A stretch of 64,000 bases of DNA, taken from contig NC_085052.1 of assembly GCF_963662255.1 (NCBI RefSeq), positions 29,832,654 to 29,896,653 on the forward strand, given 5' to 3'. Each line of letters opens with the position of its first letter. The stretch's first letter is position 1. This document shows positions 46,301 to 60,439 of this stretch, piece by piece. Source of the stretch: Cinclus cinclus. Lineage: Eukaryota > Chordata > Aves > Passeriformes > Cinclidae. Made by a program: the position numbers and the translations under genes. Under the pieces are notes generated by a model. The model did not search any database. It was not told the origin of the DNA and saw nothing but the letters and a program-made list of their open reading frames with translations.

Positions 46301-46400
46301 AAGAGGCTAAAGTATGGTAATTTTATTTAGTCATCCACATGGTATGTGCAACTGGACTGCGATATTCACGCAACAAAAATTGGTATAATTCAGATTACTC
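37350..46400. other. Long non-coding stretch right of the second CpG island
   Basis: AT-rich, with many T runs, including two copies of a T run followed by AAGGCA (40430-40450 and 40455-40474) and a C13-T10 run at 42312-42334. Open frames are short and match nothing known; the longest is 147 codons at 43985-44428. If the island at 36-37 kb is ANK3, this would be first-intron sequence. Confidence 0.65.
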
Positions 46401-46588
46401 CATCTCTGTGTGCCGTAAGTGGATGGAGCCAGATGAGCAAAACTCACTGGAATATCCAATCAGGAGCAAGTGCTTTTCTTAAAGATGGAAAGACCACTTT
46501 TACAACTGCTAGTTGTAAAAAATGAGTTTAATTTGAAAACTGATCCAGAGATGTGTTTCATTTTACTACCAGTTAAATCAATTAAGAG
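46401..46588 (+). repeat. Local direct duplication, copy A
   Basis: Aligns without gaps to 48226-48413 over 188 bp, with about 21 mismatches by eye (about 89% identity). Similarity stops abruptly on both sides. There is no open frame, tail or terminal repeat that would name a transposon family. Confidence 0.9.
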
Positions 46589-48225
46589 AAGTAATGGTCT
46601 TGGTCACCGGTAGTTTTGTCATCTCCTTATTTTAGTGCCAATTCCAAACACTGCAGGTGTTTGTGGTGGTTTGGTGTGGTAGCCATGTTAAGCCTTCTGC
46701 ATGAAGGACACTGCTATCTGGAAAACACTTCAACAGTAGTGTAAATAAACCACTCAAACATTGTGTTTTATTATGTAAAACCCCTTTGGTTCTTGTTTAT
46801 GTCAGGTGTTGCTGATGTAAGTGTAGCACATCCAGCTGTGGTAATTGCTCAGTGTCCTTGCTAGGGTTTAGGTCAGTTAAAACTATGCACAGTGCTCTTC
46901 AGCACAACTCTTTGAGCACCTTGGAAAGCACTGATACAAGTTGTGTATTTTTAAGTACTATGTAGAAACAAGTTTGACTTTCCTGGAAATGTATCCATCC
47001 ATTATATTGATTTTCTTGTAGCAAATACTATTAATAGTGGAACAACTAAGAAATGTTAATTGATGTTCCTATGACTGTCATTAGGGATGAACAGAAAATG
47101 TGTAACTGCTGTGTGATCACGTTCAGCAGTTTTGAGTACACCCTCTTCTATTCTGTCAGGGCCAGGTGCTCAGTTGTTGGTTTTGTTGAGATCCATCCAC
47201 TCTCAATGATGTCTTCTAAGGCTGTGTGGAAGATTTGTTTTTTGATCATTCTTGCTGTGCATGATGCAGGTGTTGCTCTTCCCCCGTATGTATGAATGGG
47301 TGTGTGTGATGGCAATGAATCTGGAACAGAAAACTGGTCATTGCAGAACAGCCTCTTATTTAATGAACCATGCCAAACAAAGCTGGGGCTCAAAATCCTG
47401 CTGACATGGATGGAAACCCTGAAGCTGATTCTGGGTACAGGAGTGGCTCTCTTTTTAACTGGCATTACAGTAACCTTCTCCACTTCAGCATCAATTTATT
47501 GATCTTTTTCATAGTGATTAGGTAGATGATGGTAAAACTTGCAGTATTTGTTCTCTGTTTGAATAAAAGAACATTTGAAAACTGATTTTGTGGTATATAA
47601 ATACCTGTTAATAAAAGACTCTAATTACTACTACAGAAGGACTATGCAGGAATTTATTTTACCCAGAATCCCCCAGTTTCTGGTGAAATGTAATACTTTT
47701 GTTCTAGTGGAACAGGCTGTATTCTTACCTTCTCAAGCCCTTTGAACTGCTGTCCAAGGGACAAAAAAACCAAAACCCCAAAACCACTGGAAACCAGTGT
47801 TTCATTTTTGTTCTGAGATCTTGATAATTTTCTCCATTAGTATTACAGGGACCACTTGGATCCTACTGTGAGAGAGCTCTGTGCTTTCTGGGACTGCTGG
47901 ATGCTCTGTTCTGACTGCTAAACCAGGGAAACTCATCCTTAGCATTGATATTGGATTTCCCCCAAAGCCCAATTTTTTTTTTCTAAAAATCTGTGGTGAA
48001 AAATCATTTTCTGCTTTTGAAGATGTGCTCTAATGCTTTCAATCACTCATCTGAAATTTATTTCTTCTTGTCTATTTTTAATTGTGATTATTTCTCTCTT
48101 GGCACTTGTCAGCACAAATGTCTGCCACTACATTTTTGGGTATTTAGAACTGTGACCTGTGTAACCAACCAGGCAGCCCAACCTGATGTGAGGATGTAGA
48201 ATTTAAGATGAGGAAATGCATAGCT
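46589..48225. other. Non-coding sequence between the duplicated blocks
   Basis: About 1.6 kb without recognisable genes or repeats. Confidence 0.65.
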
Positions 48226-48413
48226 CATCTCTGGTTGCAGTAAGTGGATGGGGCCATGTGTGCAAAACTCACTGGAATGTCTAATCATGAGCAAATGCTT
48301 TTGTTAAAGATGGAAAGGCCACTTTTGCAACTGCTAGTTGTAGAAAATGAGTTCAATTTGAAAATTTTTCCAGAGATTTGTTTCATTTTACTACCAGTTA
48401 AATGAATTAAGAG
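48226..48413 (+). repeat. Local direct duplication, copy B
   Basis: Partner of 46401-46588, in the same orientation, offset by exactly 1825 bp. The best-conserved part is GCAAAACTCACTGGAAT and the block ending CATTTTACTACCAGTTAAAT. Confidence 0.9.
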
Positions 48414-50050
48414 CAAAAAATAAAAAATTATGTAGCAATACATGGCTTAATCTTTTTTAATGTAGATCTTAATGGGATATGAGGATATTTTAATCTGTAT
48501 TTGAACTTGTAGGTTATTCATTATGAGATATTGTAGTTTATTTTAAAATAATTATTGCCATAAGCAACAGATAATTTAAATAACGATTGTTAAATAAATA
48601 AAGCACTGCAGTAATTTTTCTCATTTCCCTATGCCTTGCCACAGCTTGGGGGGGAAAAAAATCCCTGTGTGAAAACTGATTTATCTGCTTTCATTTCTTT
48701 GACATAGCTAACTTCTAATAAATGAGCTCCCTGCTCTTCAACCGAGACTCAGTGAAGTATTTTTGTTTCATAATCATGTCTATGTGATTAACCAAGTAGA
48801 AAATTGCATACAGAGTAGAAAAAAAAATTAAAGATGGTAACACTGTAATAATCTTCCAGAAGTTGTAGTAAAACACTTTGAAATGGAAGAAACATGTATT
48901 TCATGGCATATTTTATGACTAGCAGAAAGTTCTTTAATTTGCATTTCTATACAAATGGCTTTTCTCCTGCGCTTAAGTGCACAAATGAAAATAAGTCTTT
49001 ACATTCAGAACATATATAATGTTTGGGGACTTTTGCTCAGGTTCTTGTTTGGAAATCTTTTTAGTATATAAACTTAAAATACCTTAAGGTATTCCTTCCC
49101 TTCTCATTGCTTATCTCCTTCCACCTCAACACTTACTGGTGAGCATCAGATGTAAACAAATGCTTTTGGCACGTTATATATTTTCCCAGTCTGTGTGGGA
49201 TCTTAGTAGTTTTGGAAGGAATTAAGCTGTTCAAGACTGCACTAATTTTAGATTTTGCACTGCTCTTAGGACATGAGCATCACTTATGCTCTAAACAAAT
49301 TACTTCAGAGTGTTAAAATTACCCCAGCCAGCAGAAAACGGTGTTCACGGTCACAAACAGCTCAGGTTCATCCTCTAAAGTTCACTCTGGCATGACTGCG
49401 GGGCAGTCTGGGCTGCTTGTTTCTGATGTTTACATAGTGTATTTTTGTTTTATTCCTCTGAAGGATTTTGATGATGATTGTGGTTAGTGGAGGCCTTACT
49501 CAGTGTTGAGTTCTGATGATGCCTGGCCTGAGAGTTCAGTGAGCTCAGGTGGTGTCTGTAAATTCCTGTGATCAGGGGTTATCCTAAAACATGGCAATTG
49601 GGAAGAGATCAGGTTCAAATCGACTTAAAAATGGGTATTCTACACTGTCACAGAGGCATGACTCGGAGCCCAAGGGTTCTGAGGGACAATCTGTGGGTCT
49701 CCACATACTGCTGACTTCTGCAAGTGAACGCCTGCTATTAAAAGCAGTAGTCAGCATGTGCATGAGTTTTGTGTTAAAATTATTCTATAGATATCTTCAT
49801 TGTGATATGTTCTTGTTGAAATGAGATAGTTTTGAGTACGTTTTTAATTATGTGCAGTGCTGGGAATACCAAGATTTCCCCCCAAGTAAGCATCTTGCAA
49901 TGTAAGTCAGTTTGAAATGCCAGTGTCCAGGAAGATGTGATGCAAAGTATTTTTCTCTTACATTTTTTTTTCTTTTATCTTTCGCACATTTTTTTCCTTG
50001 TCCTACAAAACTTGAAGTGCAGTTTGATATCTGTCCTTGAGGGTTTAGGA
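48414..50050. other. Non-coding sequence
   Basis: AT-rich sequence with no recognisable gene. A tRNA-like box near 49.61 kb was considered and rejected. Confidence 0.65.
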
Positions 50051-50054
50051 GGTT

Positions 50055-50310
50055 GTGTTTAACCAACCTGATCTCCTTTTATGACCAGGTGACCCACCTG
50101 GTATATGCAGGTAAGGTTTCTGGTGTTGTCTATTTGGACTTCAGCAAGACCTTTGACACTGTCTCCCATGGCGTACTTCTGGAAAAGCTGGCAGCCCAGC
50201 TGGACGTGGCACTCAGTGCCATGGTTTAGTTGAGGTGTTAGGGCATGGGTTGGACTCAATGATCTTAAAGGTCTCTTCTGAGCTAGTGATTCTGTAATTC
50301 TGTGATTTTT
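50055..50310 (+). mobile_element. CR1 LINE fragment with reverse-transcriptase remnant
   Basis: On the plus strand, CCAACCTGATCTCCTTTTATG leads into a reading that gives VYLDFSKTFDTVSH, the conserved reverse-transcriptase segment of CR1 ORF2. At about 50200 this jumps to the CR1 3' end (GGGTTGGACTCAATGATCTT) and the tail TGATTCTGTAATTCTGTG. Most of ORF2 between them is deleted, so it cannot move. Confidence 0.88.
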
Positions 50311-53300
50311 GGGTGTGCTACCAGCCGGGGTGGAGCACTTAAGCACTCAGTGGACTTTGTTTTGACTGGGAAAGGTAGAGGTTTTAGGGGAGGGAAAGAA
50401 TATTCTCTGAGTCTTCAAAAACTTGCATTTTTAAAATTCATGTGATCCTGAAGAACTGTAGGTGCCACATATATACATAAGCCAGAAATATGTATGATTA
50501 TTAGCTTATGATTATGTGTAATGATTAATACATAGATTAGATTACCTTAGATTATGTGTTAGATCTGTATGTGTATCAGCTATACTGAAGCAATAAGTGT
50601 TGGGAGAAACCATCGCATTTGGGAAAAAAACCAATCTTATTTCCTGGTGCTAATGAAAACCCAGGTCAAAGTAGTCAAATTAGTAATAGATGGAAAATGT
50701 AGAACAGGCAGAAAATAGGTCTGGCTTGACATTTTTTCTAAATGAGTGGTAAATGTTTTCCTCTGAAAAGCCATATTTGTATATGTAAGCACTGACTGCA
50801 CTATGTTAGGAATTGCCAAACCATCAAAAACTATTGCAGAGTTTATGCTTAGAATGTATCACATGGAATATGCAGTGAAGTAATTGCAAAGCAAGACAGC
50901 ATGGATTTTTTTTTTTATTTTCTCCAACCAGACTGAGCATATTTGTTCCTCATTCACCATTCCCTGCTCCCTGCCCTTCTAAGTGTGCCTAGTTGTAAAG
51001 GAACTCTGGAGTTTCCCCATCAAAAAATGAGGTGCTGTTTTCAGAGAAAGAGTAGTTGTCCTCTGTCATTTTCACAAACACTCAGATTCATTTGGAATGC
51101 TAAATACAAGGAGCTTCTGCTGTGGTAAGGAGACTTTGGAAAGTAAGGTTTTACCTGCAAATTGTGATGTCAGAGGTATTTTGTTTTGCTGCCTTAATGC
51201 ACTGGATGTGCTGGAGTGAGAAGGATCTACACAGAGTATTCTGAGAGATGTCTCTGAAGAAACTGAGAGAGCAGCTGGTGACAGATACAGCCCAGGGTTC
51301 TGTGTTCATGTTTGGAAAGCCCATTGCAGTCTTTAAAGAACTTCGTGGCAAGAACAGACTTGTCATGCCCATTGATGTTTAACTGTGTCTGAAGGAAATG
51401 CAAATGGGTCTTAATTCTGAGGCGCTTTCACTCCCCTGTAAAGGACAGACACAGTGGGTGTGATGTAACTGAGGAACCTGCCAGGTAACCACAACTCAAA
51501 AAAAAAGTGGGAAAATCCCAGAGCTAGGGGTTTGGGATGGAGGCTTGCATCTTTCCTTCTCCCTCTGTCTCAACAGTAAGTTTGAATTTAGGCAGCCTGA
51601 AGTGAACAAGCAGAGAAAAAAATTCTGCTGTGTACTGAGAGCCTCCCTGATTTAGGACATGTAGGATAGCACATGGGATCATGTCCTGTGATGGGAATTC
51701 CCTCCTCTGCCTCTTGGCCCCGTGGTTCTGGACATCCCTGGATAAGCAGGTTTTACCTCTTTTCACAAGCTGACCTTCTCCTGTATGCAAGTCTAAATAA
51801 TTTAGCCTTGTTTTCCAACACTTCTTGCCCTTCACACTCTTCCTGTAGCATAGTTAGAAGTGCATTTACTTACTCTTGCATGTGTGAGGGAGTTTCTGCT
51901 GTAGTTTGGAGCTTTGTGCAATGGTGGAAATAGAAATTGGGTTGTTTTCGGTATGCAATAATCTTGTAGAGTATTTCCTTGTGTATTGAAAACCGTGTCC
52001 TTTGCTCAAAAAAAAGTGGTTTTATTCTATTCTGTGCATCAGGACAAGAAAAAGAAAATGAAAGGTTTCCTTGTATCATCTTAATATTTCTGTAGTGTTA
52101 CTAAGCAAAAGGGAACCAGTCATGTTGGTATTGACAACTCTCAAGCATTTTCTGGGTGAATAAATGGATAAGGAAGAACTGTGGAAGGAGAACCTGAAGA
52201 AATACTTGCATGTTTCTCTAGTGGAGTGTATGATTATTTGAATAAGTGATAGAAAAAATTCCACACATTCATTGTTGAATGCCAACTTAAAAGGAAAAAA
52301 AGCTAAATATATTTTAGTCAAATAACTTGCCAAAGAAGAACCTGTAATCCCTAAGTTTTGACATAAATGGTTATACTCAATTTGTAGTGTATATCTTGAA
52401 GTGAGAGGATAAATGAGGCCTTTTTTCTTTAGGCCTGCTGTAGAGTATTTTTAGTTTGTTTTAATTTTTTTAAGGGGTTTTCCCCACCCCGAGAATAAAA
52501 GAAAACTGGAAATTGGCTTGCTCCAGAGGCCACAGTGTCTGGAAAGTGAAATACTTATAAGTGAGAGAAAGTTCCTTAATTCAGAGATGGGGAGTACTTT
52601 GGCATGAAAAGTGCAAAGATGGCAACAGTTGCTTTAAATTTAAGAGTTTAGCCTTAAGATGTTTGACTGTGGATCTTCCCAAATTAGATCTGGTTTGTTT
52701 TTCATTGCATTTAATCTAATTACAAATAGTGCTTAGAGCTCTCTCCAAGAGCTGTGCAAAAGGGCATTTTGGGAGTCACAAGTGATACAAATGAATACTG
52801 TGTGTGCATCTGTCAAGTCAGAGTTCTAAGAATCAGCTTTTATGGAATAAAAATATAATACATGTGCATTTCTATACTTGTCAACAGTTCCCACCTCCCC
52901 ATTATTTCATTTGGGATAATCTGATGCCTTTTAGTCACAAGATTTTGGGGCTCATTCTTTTGAGAAAGTGGGCAAGCCGACAGAGATTTGAGAAGCATAT
53001 TCTGTACTGGTCAGCTCATAATGGTCATAAACTGTAGACTGAAATCGTGTCTTGCAGAACTGTGAGGTCCCTAAGGGAGGGGGATGGAGTAAGTTGTTTC
53101 AGGAGCTGTGTGAACAGTCCTGTATACTGAAGACCTGAGCTAAGAAAATTCTGTAAGCTGTGTTTTTCTATTCAGTTTTATTTGCAGGCTAATTTCTTCT
53201 GGAGAGTTGAGCTATATTTTTATGTATAAGTTAAAAAAAATTATCATGATTTCTTGCTGATAAGAAATCAAGTATGGAATATCACCTGCAGAGCCACAAG

Positions 53301-56300
53301 GATTTTGCAGAACTCAGCCTTTAGGTAAAACCACAACAAATTGCAGAATAAATGCCCCCTCAGAGCAGTTGCATTTTTAATCCCATTTTGTGATTCAAGT
53401 TTACTACTTTGCTTCCTGAATGGCTGTTTAGAGTCAGGACTGGATGTTTAATTTTACACTGAAGTCTGGATGACTTTCTACCCTTCCACTGTACTTTAGT
53501 GCAAACAATTTTGTTTACTCCTTGACAAAAAAAGGGAAAATAAAATAATTTCTACACAATTGATACTAATATTGTGCTGTTTTTCTTGCTTTTGCCTGTA
53601 TTTCAATTCCTGGGATTATTTATGCTTTCTATTGGCCTGTAGCACCTAATGAATTATTCTTCAGAACAGGTGTGTAGTCCTGCATTAGAGCCAGAAATCA
53701 GCAGCACTGTTGTTATTGTGGGTCAGAGTCTGCCTGGAAGGCTCAGTGCAGGATAGAGAAAACTCAATTGAAGCCTTAAAGCTGAAGCTAAAACAAAATC
53801 TTGTGTTAGGTTCACTTGATAAACTGTAAATCAGTTACTGTAAGGAAGTTTGGCTCAGCTAGGTATTTTAGGTGTGAAAAATTCTCTGCTTTTATTATGA
53901 ATATCTTGCCATTGGAGAAATGAAAGAACAGAATTTACCCCTATTTTCCCCAAAGCATACATACTTCCAAAGGTTTGATAACGTCAGGATTAGGAAATTG
54001 TATGCTCCTTTAATAGTTTTTTTGCTGCTATGGGTTTTGTTGGTTATTGAGGATGCATAAAAATTGTTTCATGTGAGCACTATGGAAGTTGTTGAACCAG
54101 TGTCAACATTCAGCTAAATCACTGTTTAGACTTGCAATTGTTTCTTTTGGGGAGGAATTGCAGGTGGGAGGTAAAAAGTTCAGTGTAATTATTTCTCTAC
54201 TGTGTTGGAAACAAGCTCTATGCCTATTATATGCACTTGCCTCTGAAGTATAAACAGTTTATGCTGTTGGAATGTTTTGGGAAAGCAGGGAAGGTATGGG
54301 AGGATGGTGTGATTTGTTGCTATTTAAACTTCTGCATTTAGTCAAAGGGGAACTATTACTTCATTTTCGCTTACACCTAATTGATTTAGCTCCAAGATTA
54401 GATCCATCTGTACATGGGTTTAGCGTCAATCCATGGGCTCTGATATGCAAAGCACTTTTACTTGCCCAGTGCCCCACCGAGGCTGAAGCTGTACAGGTCT
54501 GAAGAGCTTAGGTGGCAGCATAGCTCATATGCAGGGAGGTCGATGAGGGAAAGCTGTGAACCTCCCTGATGTCTGCTTCCATTCCTGTTGCCTGTGTCCA
54601 GCTGATTTGCTGTTTCCCACAGCCCCCTCTAGTTCTTCTGGCTGCTGTCATCTGCTGGGTTGGGAAGGCAGCAGGCACAGAGGTGCTTGTGAGAGCTGGG
54701 GGAGAGAGGAAGGTACACAATCCTGAGTTACTGGGACCTGCTGTCCAATTTCTCCTTTTCACAGCCTCTGCTGGCTGGTAAGAACTCTGGTAGGAGCTGA
54801 CAGCTGCAAGAAGTAAGGCAGAAGTTGTGAGCAGAGCCAAGTATGGGAAGAAGTCTGAGTGCTCAAACTGCCTGCAGTGACTCTGCTAACATGTAATCGT
54901 CTGGGGATAGATGGCTGAGAAGACAAAGATCCCAGGGAAATAATTTATGTACTTTCATCTATCAAGTGTGTTACTGTATGACCTATTAAATACACAACTG
55001 TACAACGAGCTGACAGAATGTTTTAGGTGAGAGAATGTACTTTTCATCTGGGTTTTCCTGTGCCAGCAATCCTTTCTGTCAGTATCTCTCTACTGTCTCA
55101 AGACATTTTGAACTTGTTGGCTGCTTTTGATTAAATTTGACAGAGCAGAAATAGTTCAAAGGTAGTTTTCCACAAGCTTTTTGAAAAGAGCGTGCAGACA
55201 AATTCCCATTCCTGGTTCATGCACTGTAGTGTGGGCTTGGCTGTATTACCACACAGCAAAGAATCTAAGCTGGGGTGGGGAGCAGGCAGGGTAAGTTCCA
55301 GTGCTTACAAAATGACTTGCTTAATTGTGTCACATGCCCATTAAACAGCTTTGCCACCAACCTTTGTTAAAGTTTACTGAAAACGACGTTGAGATCCAGC
55401 TTGCAGACTGTTCAAAGATGTGGAACGCGTTTAAGAAACCCGAGAGTTTTTTGTTCCCTTTATGTTATATAGCTAGGGCTATGTGCCCAACTGGTATACA
55501 TTTCTCATCCTTACAAAAATAGGGTTGTGTCATAGGCAGGCACTCCTAAAAAGTTTAAAAAGCAAATCATGGGATCTTCATGGTCTTACCTGTGGAATGG
55601 TCTTCCAATGGCTGTGCCACTGTAGGACCTGTGGCAGTCCTGCCTGAGGTCTCCAGACCTCCTTATCTCTGGAGTTACCAGGCTTTGAAACAAGTGTCTG
55701 GGGCTCAGCTCTTGGGGCTTTCTGATAATTGCATTTCCTTTCCTATTTCTGCCTGCTCTTTTTCTTTCTTTGTGATATTTTGATCACGATGTGTGTCTGT
55801 CAAGGAGAAGGATAAATTAACCAGAAAAATGTTCTGTAACCAAGGGTATTTTCATAAAAAGGCAAGCATTTGTTGTTTTCTGCATACAGTTTTAGAAAGG
55901 CCAAGAGTTTCTTCTTGCCTTTTAGGTGTACATTCTTGTTGTAACTTACAAACAACTGACGGTAAGTGTTTCTGCCTCTGGCCATTTCAGTTTCAGTCAC
56001 TTATTCAGTCTCCCAGCTGTTTGCTTTTTACAAACTGAAATGACCAATTTGCATAAGGGCAGTCCATACTAGATTTAACTTGGTAGATCAAGGTGATGCC
56101 AAAATTTAGTTTCTTGGTTATCATTTTAAATTGTATTGGTAGCCTTTCTATTGAACAGATTTCTGTACTCATTTTAAGTCTTCTTAAAATTCTCATCTAA
56201 TTATTTAATATTTTAAAAAGGTCATTAACTTTGCCTATAGCCTGAGTTTCAGCCCTCTGTAGCCTTGCAGACTTGCTAGGAATGATCTTCTTTGGAATTA

Positions 56301-59300
56301 CCTTTGTCATCTTTGCAAACACTGGGAAAAAGCTATATAGTGGGAAAAGACAGGGTGGGTACTTTGGATTTTAACTTTTATTTATGATTTCTGAGTTCAG
56401 TCCTAAAAAAATAAAGTAGAATAATAGACTAGTGCTGAAGCAGTGGACATGGTAGAAAGCCTGCTTTCACTTGAGTCTGAATCTGAGCTCCCTGGGCAAG
56501 TGCAGAGGGAAGAAGGGTAGTTTTGAATTATTTGTTCTTAAAATAAACATGGTTTTGAGGTTGATATTTGAAGGGCATGTGAAGCACCCAGAAAAGAATG
56601 AGGAGGAAAAACACTTTCCCTTTACAGCAAATTATAAATAAGTGATGTATTAAAACTATAGTAATGGATCAGAGCACTGTGGTCTGCAGAGCTGTGTCTC
56701 TGCATAGACAAGAACATGTAAGGAGGATGGTTGCAGACATTTAGGCTAATTGTATGCCCTATTTCATAACATGTGTATTCATATATCATGTTATGTACCA
56801 TTTAAAAGTGTTCCAGTTATTAATGTGTATGATATGAAAATAAGGAAAGATGATTTTTCTGTGCCACTTCTTGGTAGGATCTGAACTGATAGATTTGTAG
56901 CCTATGTTTTCTGCTTTGTGTGTTACTTTTTAAATGGAAAATTGATAAATTATTCTTTCTACTTATTCGTATCTTGTATGCAAAATCTGATCTATAGATT
57001 TAGGGATATATTTAGATCTTAGTCTATTTCCCAAATTAAATATTTTATAGAATTGGTTTTTGTTGTTCAAACATGTTAAGGAATTTGATTAGAAAGTTTA
57101 CTTGATGAATATCTGGTGGTGGTGGTTTCGATGGTGCTCTTAATTCTGACAGCAGTTCTTCGTGGAACTGCACCTCTCTTCCAGTTTCCCAAACCTCCAA
57201 ATGTCAGTGATCCCTCAGTTATTAGCCTGAAGGTTAACTGTTGTTGTTTTGCAATGCTATTTGTTGCTTTGCAATGCTATTGCAAAACAGAAGTTTGTTG
57301 GTTTAGTTTAAGAAGGTCCATAGAATTGTGAAATTAAAAAAATGTCACTTTTCATAACGGTCGTGACTGAGCTTAGTCTTGGTATGTGCAATACACATCA
57401 ATTCAGATACCCAAAACCATATTCCTGTCTTGTAAGGGCAATGAATTGCATCAATGATATTGTTATTCAGAGAACTTCATTTTACTGGAAGTAGTATTTA
57501 ACTTGTGCATTTTTAAATTATTTACCAAATGCTCATAAGCATTTGCCTGTACATCATCATGACCAATTATATCAGTTCTCTGCAGGAAATTTGTTCATGT
57601 GGTGATTGGCACTTTTTTTTTTCTCCTGGAGAGAAAGACATTACTAAATGCATTGAAATTTCACAAAAGGCTTTTTCTAGAACAAGAAATTTCTCATTAG
57701 ATCCTCCACAGGCCTGCCCACTGAGAAAATACGAAGAAAATATACAGCTCAATTAATTAATGAAAATCTTGGGATCTATAATGCTTGTTACTAGGAGCAA
57801 TACTAATGTCAGTAGTAGGAAAAGGCTGTCCTGCTAAGCTTATATTATCATGCTTCCGACTGTGATTGCCCAACACCAACAGCAAGTACAGTGTTCTCCG
57901 TGTGTAGTGCAGTAACATGATGTTTATTTAGTGAACCATGAGACATCAAGGCAGAAAATTTCAGGTTTAGACTTCCTAATACTTCAAAATTAGTACTTCA
58001 GGGGTCATCACACCAACCTGTGGTGGTCTGCACTGAATGGGATTCATAGTTTAAAAGCATATATGAGAGAATAATTATGTTGCAGAGCATAGTCTGATAC
58101 TGTGTGACTTAGATATGAGAAGGGTCTTGGAGAATGGCAACTAGCAAGAACACTTTTGCAGGAGTAGGGGTGTGGAATTGATCCTAAGGTATTAATATTC
58201 ATCATCTTGTGCTTTTAGAACCTTTCTGCCCACTGTCTGGTATGTGCTGCCTGATCACAGCAACAAAGCTTACTGCATAATGACCCTGGCTGTTGTATTT
58301 TTAACATTCACAGAAAGCAGTTGGTCAGTCCCCCCTAGGTGGCCTGACTAAATTAGTAAATTTACTTGTTTAATCAATTTGCCAATGGTGATTTGCCATT
58401 GCCTTTATTGGGAATGGGGTGTGGGAGCAGAAACAACAAAGGTGATCAGAGAGAGTGAGTTTCATTTGCAACCTTTCAATGGTGTAGCTAAAACATGTTG
58501 ACTCTAGTCTTTTGTGCTATTTTTTTGGTTGAAAGATGTTTTCTCAAAACCATGGGGAGGTCTGTGGACAGGCTTGTAAAGCTTGTGATGATGACCAAGA
58601 GCTTTAAATGGCTTAGCAGGCTCAGAACCCATGTCAAAACCAGAACAGAACTGGGGGACATCCAACAGCTTCTGGATGTGCTGGCTCTTGCATATGTGTG
58701 GCTTTCCCCTCCAGTTGGAGTATGTGTGGAGCACTATTTTCTATAAAGAAACATGAAAGTTTGTAGTTACAGTTGTTTTGTGTATAAAATCAGTGCTTCT
58801 AGGCAGCAACAGACTTGGAGTGCACATGTGCTTTTGCCTTTCTGCAAATGTGCAGTAAGGCTTGATGCAAACCAAAATTACAGGATTTCAGCACACACTT
58901 GGGAAGAAGATTTTAGTCTGTGCTGTAGACCTGATGCTTTCTGCAGAGCACAAGGCTTCTCTGAGCAAGACCAGCGAGGGAGAACACATGTAGCTGGGCT
59001 ACTCTTAAATCCTGCATTGCCAGGGCCCATGTGGGAGAGCAAGATGTGCTTACTATAATTGTGTAACAGATTTTTACCCCTTAATTTTTAAAAAATAGTT
59101 ATTGGGTAAAGGTGAGATCTGAATTTTTCATTTTTGAATTATATTGGTAACTCCCCCTTTCTTTCACCTCTGTTTCTTTCTATGCCTGCTGTCAGTAACA
59201 GTGTCCTGTTACCATTCTTGTTGCTTAAGTGCTTTCTCTGGATTTTGCTTCATGTACTCACACAGTTTTTGAGAGTGGAGGAAGGAAGGTACTTCAAATT

Positions 59301-60400
59301 TTTGCATATTTGCTAGAAGCAATCACCCGTTCTATGACTCTTCCCAGCAATCATTGTATGGTATTATTTTGCCACGTTTCACTGATTCAGGTCAAGCAGA
59401 GTGGCTACAGAGATGTATATCTGTTTCCAGACAAATACTGGAATTCAATCTGGACACCATGTCCCAGTTATTAATTGCACTTATTGCTTTATTTCAAACA
59501 TTCTAGCATTTTTTGTTTTCTGAAAGACATTCAGCTTTCTGTGAATAGTTTACTAAGAGATCAAAAAGCCACCTGTGCCTCATCACTTTTGTCAGTATTT
59601 GGTGAATCTGAAGAAAAAAATACAAACAGGAGTGACCAAATTCAAATTTATCCTTCAAATCCTGATTTCACTGTTTCTCCCTCTGTGTGTGATTATTTTA
59701 CAACTTATTCATCAAGCACATGCAGCACGAGCTACAAACTCCTTCCATTCTTAGTCATGTTAAAGAAGATCGAACTCTGTGCCTCCCTGCAAGGTTCTGA
59801 ATTGTAGTTGCCAGTGCACGCTTCCCTCACCCACTCCCTGAAGTCTGTCCCCAAGTGTTACAAATGACATGATGGCATTGCTCTTAGAGTGTCCGGGGAC
59901 AGTTGTAATTTTGTTAAATGTCACTATATTATGGGATGCTGCACAGCAGACTTTTATCTCTGTATGGTGGCAACGCCAGATGCTCATGTCAAAACAAATA
60001 TCCTGGAGCTGGGTGACATATACTAAGAAAAAGCAAAAGAAGCCAGAGTCCTGGAGCTGCTGTAGGTGGGCGGTGTTAAGTAATTCTAGTAGAAGTGTTT
60101 TAGCAGTAGTAATTTCAAGATATAAAAGGAAAAGGTCTCATATAAACTTGCATAACCTTTGGCTTTTATAATCTGTCAGGAAGAGAGGAAACTGCACAAG
60201 GTTTTTATTGTGTGAAATGATTTTCTCCTTTTCTCCCGCCCTTACCAGTCAGTTTAGTAAAAGGTAGCACCTCTTCAGTTTATTGCAGGAGCTTATAGCT
60301 ACGTAATGGCTCTGAAGCTGATACAGTTGGGAAGTGAATGAGAAGCGTAGGGGAAAGAAGAATTCATTCACCGAAAAAGTGCAAACAGTAGGCACCGACT
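50311..60400. other. Long non-coding stretch
   Basis: AT-rich sequence with short open frames on both strands (up to about 110 codons) and no domain I recognise. No CR1, LTR or RNA gene was seen by eye. Conserved non-coding elements may be present but cannot be told from one genome. Confidence 0.6.
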
Positions 60401-60439
60401 TGAACAATAAGCCGCTGTCATTGACACACTCGGGCAGAG

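Noticed and set aside
49591..49625. tRNA-like B-box GGTTCAAATCG with an A-box-like TGGCAATTGGG upstream
   Set aside because: The two boxes are far too close, and no acceptor stem or cloverleaf can be folded.
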